9,552 bases of DNA from the NCBI GenBank assembly GCA_016183885.1, contig JACPDS010000124.1, forward strand, positions 1-9,552, written 5' to 3'. The position numbers and the translations under genes were made by a program. The stretch is from Armatimonadota bacterium (GTDB taxonomy: Bacteria; Vulcanimicrobiota; JACPDS01). The number at the start of each line of letters is the position of its first letter. Position 1 is the stretch's first letter. The notes under the pieces are model-generated. The model saw nothing but the letters and a program-made list of their open reading frames with translations, was not told the DNA's origin and did no database searches. This document shows positions 6,894 through 9,552 of this stretch, piece by piece.

Positions 6894-8759
6894 TTAATAA
6901 TGCCAAATAATTTCAAATTTTATCGCCTGATTATTAGTTTCACCTTCAAAATTTTTATTTAATTGAGATTCTAGCGCGACTTTTTCTGTTTTAGAATTAT
7001 AGCTTATACCGGCTTCATTATTTTTAGAAGGATCCCTGTAAAATAATCCCAAACTAAATCCGGATCTGGATTGGATGCTTTTTCCAGTTTCATAAATTAA
7101 TCCGCCTTTCAAAAAAGTATTTCCTTTAATTTGATAATTTCCCGTTAAATTCAAACTATGTTCTAATTCATTTTCAAAAGTTTTATAAAAAGAACTTGAA
7201 TTTTTAAAATTTATCTTCTCTAAAGAATAATTAATTAATAAATAAGATAAAGGAGGTTCATAGATAAATCTTTTTCTTATCCCCTTATAATCAAACAGGG
7301 ATTCTTTTGCCCATAAATAATAATTTAAGTTTAACTTATAGTTTTTAGCATAATTACCATCGGAGATTTTAGATCCGGCAAAAGAAATTTCAATATTAGT
7401 AAGATCTGACATAACATAAGAAAGCCCGATGCCGGTTACATTTCGCGTGAAAAGTCTTACATAAGCGTCTAAATCTTCTAAAAGCTCTTTTTTAAAGTAA
7501 GAATTTATTTTTAATTCATTTCCAATCTCCCCTTCATAAATAATTTCCCCCAATGAAACTGTTCCCCCTAAATTAACTGCTTCCAGCATCGGAAAACTGG
7601 AAGAATCGGCATCAGCTTCATTTCTAAGCGCGACAGTTCCAAAGGTATCCACCTTAGCTTTTCCAAAACTAAATTTTAAAGAATTTTGTTTTCCATCCCA
7701 ATATCTTTTTAAGAAAAAATCATATTTAGTTCCTCTAACTTCTTTTTTGCCTATGAGTAAATTTTTAGGTTCATAACTAAGATTATTAAATTTAATTTTA
7801 ATCCCTATATCGCTGTTTAATCCCGGCTGAGGGATAGTATATTCTGTTTCATAGACCTGCTTTGATTCATTATATTCCGGAGCATTATAATTAGAAATTT
7901 CAGAGTCGGCGTTTAATTTTTCTAAAAGCCTAAGTTCATCATGATAATATTTTTTATACGAAGAAATATATTCGGAACTAAGTTTATTTTTATAAGCGCT
8001 CCCCGAATTAAAAATATCATTAAAAACATTTAGTTGATTATAGCGGTCATTATTTAACTCATAAAGTTTAGCCAACCTCATTTTATCTTCATTTTTATCC
8101 GGAAAAAATTCGGTAATTTTTTGATAAACTAAAATTTCTTCCCGTAAATCGCCCTTTTTTTGCAAGAGATTTGCTAAAGCTTTTAAATTTTCGTAGTTTT
8201 CAGGATCAATATCCATAAGCATTCTTCTTATTTCTTCTTCGTCTTGCGGCATATCTTGATCATGATATAAAAAAGCTAATTTTATTAAAGCGGATTTATT
8301 TCGGGGATTTAAATTTATAATTTCTTTCCCGGTGATTATTTCTTGAATAGGCATTTGATAAGCTCGATAGATATTCATTAAGATTGTTCTAACGGTTAGG
8401 TCTCGCGGATGTAGTAAAGCCGCTTTATAAAGCACTTCAATTGCATAAGCCCAGTTTTTTGCCGAAATTGCCATTTCTCCCAGCTTAAATAATATTTTTG
8501 TATTAGCAGGGTCAAGTTTAGCGGTTTCTTGAAGTTGATATATAGCGGCGTCAATTTTCCCTTTCTCAAATAATTTTAAAGCATCTTGATATTTTTCTTC
8601 TATTTCTTCCGCTTTTACATTTCCAGGTTCTATAATAATTATTTTATCTATGACGGGCCTTGATTCTTGAGAAAAAGCTTGATTCCATAATAAAGAAATT
8701 AAAATAAAAATTAATAAATTAATTATCAGCTTGCGATTTTTCAATCTTCTAATCTTCAT
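6894..8759 (-). CDS. pelB: PelB-like TPR and outer-membrane beta-barrel exporter
   Basis: This 621-residue protein probably guides an exopolysaccharide through the periplasm and across the outer membrane. A signal peptide spans about 1-30 (IINLLIFILISLLWNQAFS). Residues 50-280 form about six tetratricopeptide repeats (for example DALKLFEKGKIDAAIYQLQE, AIEVLYKAALLHPRD, EEILVYQKITEFFPD). Residues 310-621 are an alternating beta-strand region rich in aromatic and polar residues, ending in an aromatic residue (FEIIWHY), as expected for an outer-membrane beta-barrel. This layout matches PelB of the Pel system and, less closely, PgaA/BcsC. It is much shorter than Pseudomonas PelB (about 1190 residues, some 19 TPRs), so the periplasmic scaffold is compact. 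It starts 14 nt after the PelA-like stop, which supports the Pel call. The ribosome-binding site is weak, so translation may be coupled to the gene upstream. Confidence 0.65.
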   Translation of the reverse strand: MKIRRLKNRKLIINLLIFILISLLWNQAFSQESRPVIDKIIIIEPGNVKAEEIEEKYQDALKLFEKGKIDAAIYQLQETAKLDPANTKILFKLGEMAISAKNWAYAIEVLYKAALLHPRDLTVRTILMNIYRAYQMPIQEIITGKEIINLNPRNKSALIKLAFLYHDQDMPQDEEEIRRMLMDIDPENYENLKALANLLQKKGDLREEILVYQKITEFFPDKNEDKMRLAKLYELNNDRYNQLNVFNDIFNSGSAYKNKLSSEYISSYKKYYHDELRLLEKLNADSEISNYNAPEYNESKQVYETEYTIPQPGLNSDIGIKIKFNNLSYEPKNLLIGKKEVRGTKYDFFLKRYWDGKQNSLKFSFGKAKVDTFGTVALRNEADADSSSFPMLEAVNLGGTVSLGEIIYEGEIGNELKINSYFKKELLEDLDAYVRLFTRNVTGIGLSYVMSDLTNIEISFAGSKISDGNYAKNYKLNLNYYLWAKESLFDYKGIRKRFIYEPPLSYLLINYSLEKINFKNSSSFYKTFENELEHSLNLTGNYQIKGNTFLKGGLIYETGKSIQSRSGFSLGLFYRDPSKNNEAGISYNSKTEKVALESQLNKNFEGETNNQAIKFEIIWHY

Positions 8760-8773
8760 GATTTTTCAATCTT
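8735..8773 (-). repeat. 14-bp direct repeat straddling the pelB-like start
   Basis: The minus-strand sequence AAGATTGAAAAATC occurs at 8773-8760, immediately upstream of the ATG, and again at 8748-8735 within codons 5-9. The period is 25 nt. This looks like a small local duplication that copied the region before the start into the coding sequence (or the reverse). The repeated copy includes the only weak purine stretch available as a ribosome-binding site. Confidence 0.8.
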
Positions 8774-9552
8774 TTAATTTTCCGGACTTCTAATCGAAAT
8801 TCCGTAATTTTCTATGGGAATATTAAACACTTCTTTAAAATCTAGTAATCCTTCTAAATTACTTTTTACTTGAATTTCTTTAATGAGTTCTTTTTTTTCG
8901 TTTTCTATTCTTAAATTATATAATTTATCGGGAGCAAAACCAGCGATTTGAAAATACATCTTTCCAAACCCTTTAATTTTAAAATTTATAAAATTTTTTT
9001 TAGTTATCATATTATCCACAAAATAACTTCCTAAATGAATATAAGGAATAGAGGGAGATTCCGAAGAAAGCGTAATTTTTCTTTTTTTGCTTCCGTCTAA
9101 ATGAACATAAGTTTGATTTTGAAAATGGCAGTATCCCACCACTCCTTCTGATTGAGCTATATCTACATTGACTTTCCCTTTAAATCTTAAAGTGCGAAGG
9201 TAACCGTTATTTTCACACCACCAGATATTATTTTTATTCCATAGACGAGTAAAATAAAAATCTTCTACAATCCGGCAATATTCACTGGTAAATATTGCGG
9301 CAAAATTATTTTCCCTTATATAATCGTATATAATTTTAAGAGCTTCCATGCTTTCTCTTTTTATTCCGGAATAAAAGTGATAATAAAGATTCATAGGAAG
9401 AATGCGTCTGGGATTTTCAGTTTTTTCAAAATGATCTAAGAGATTTTTTTGCCCCCCCCAATCTCCGGTAAGAAAAAGAGTATAAATATAGTCATTTTGA
9501 GCGGAAGTATGATATTGTCTGAAAATTCCGGCTTTGGTGGCTAAAGATGATA
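8774..9552 (-). CDS. pelA: PelA-like polysaccharide deacetylase/hydrolase, C-terminal part (5' end outside window)
   Basis: The frame is open to the right edge: 258 complete codons are visible, and the ATG at 9394 is internal, since in-frame coding continues upstream (TKAGIFRQYHTSAQNDYIYT, then TGDWGGQKNLLDHFEKTENP). The stretch PMNLYYHFYSGIKRESMEAL, then IFTSEYCRIVEDFYFTRLW, NGYLRTLRF, SEGVVGY and a beta-rich tail recalls the end of the deacetylase half of PelA, where a conserved His after paired Tyr lies at the carbohydrate-esterase active site. In Pseudomonas, PelA is periplasmic, partly deacetylates the N-acetylgalactosamine-rich Pel polymer and carries a separate N-terminal hydrolase domain; whether that domain exists here cannot be seen. 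A PelB-like exporter follows at 14 nt, as in pelAB. The assignment is from remembered motifs and context. Alternatively it is another polysaccharide-deacetylase-family protein. Confidence 0.6.
   Translation of the reverse strand, partial: SSLATKAGIFRQYHTSAQNDYIYTLFLTGDWGGQKNLLDHFEKTENPRRILPMNLYYHFYSGIKRESMEALKIIYDYIRENNFAAIFTSEYCRIVEDFYFTRLWNKNNIWWCENNGYLRTLRFKGKVNVDIAQSEGVVGYCHFQNQTYVHLDGSKKRKITLSSESPSIPYIHLGSYFVDNMITKKNFINFKIKGFGKMYFQIAGFAPDKLYNLRIENEKKELIKEIQVKSNLEGLLDFKEVFNIPIENYGISIRSPEN
9452..9459. repeat. Eight-base C/G homopolymer inside the pelA-like gene
   Basis: Eight consecutive C on the plus strand (G in the mRNA) encode part of the Trp-Gly-Gly of DWGGQKN. Runs of G/C this long are unusual in such an AT-rich sequence, where glycine is usually GGA or GGC. 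A slip of one base would break the gene. Confidence 0.8.

Noticed and set aside
1..9552. CRISPR arrays, tRNA or rRNA genes, transposases
   Set aside because: No regularly spaced repeats, no cloverleaf or rRNA-like stretches and no transposase-like protein were seen on either strand.

Overview
The window is AT-rich (visibly about 30% G+C) and tightly packed, with almost all genes on the minus strand. Signal peptides, a predicted TPR/outer-membrane beta-barrel exporter and a secreted hydrolase indicate a diderm bacterium. The AT-rich lineage is divergent: sigma-70 is clearly bacterial but carries an unusual internal insertion. An uncultivated candidate phylum is plausible, but the sequence alone does not say which one.

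Left part (1-4054, minus strand): a compact housekeeping operon read right to left. The order is dnaG (primase), rpoD (principal sigma factor, overlapping dnaG by about 11 nt), a zinc-dependent phospholipase C-like protein starting 9 nt after rpoD, and a small secreted protein with a pseudopilin-like core. The last gene starts inside its predecessor and runs off the left edge. DnaG-RpoD adjacency is the classic macromolecular-synthesis arrangement; the two following genes are not standard members.

Middle (about 3989-4801): a roughly 220-nt non-coding block upstream of dnaG with one good minus-strand promoter-like signal, then the only plus-strand gene, a pcm-type protein-isoaspartate methyltransferase. 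Its conserved N-terminal region is missing and no normal start codon is present, so it looks like a truncated relic. A short, very GC-rich patch follows it.

Right part (4802-9552, minus strand): a second operon that looks like part of a Pel-type exopolysaccharide export system. The order is the C-terminal part of a PelA-like deacetylase/hydrolase (continuing off the right edge), a compact PelB-like protein (signal peptide, TPRs, beta-barrel) and a secreted glycoside-hydrolase-like protein with a beta-galactosidase-trimerisation-like domain. In the working model, the PelA-like protein modifies a cationic amino-sugar polymer in the periplasm, the PelB-like protein guides it through the outer membrane, and the last gene trims or degrades the same or a related polymer. 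The Pel assignment rests on remembered family sequence patterns and gene order, not on a search.

The most interesting items are the non-canonical Pel-like locus with an extra hydrolase where pelC would be expected, a perfect head-to-tail duplication of the ribosome-binding region before that hydrolase, and an insertion of about 35 residues in region 3 of the principal sigma factor.
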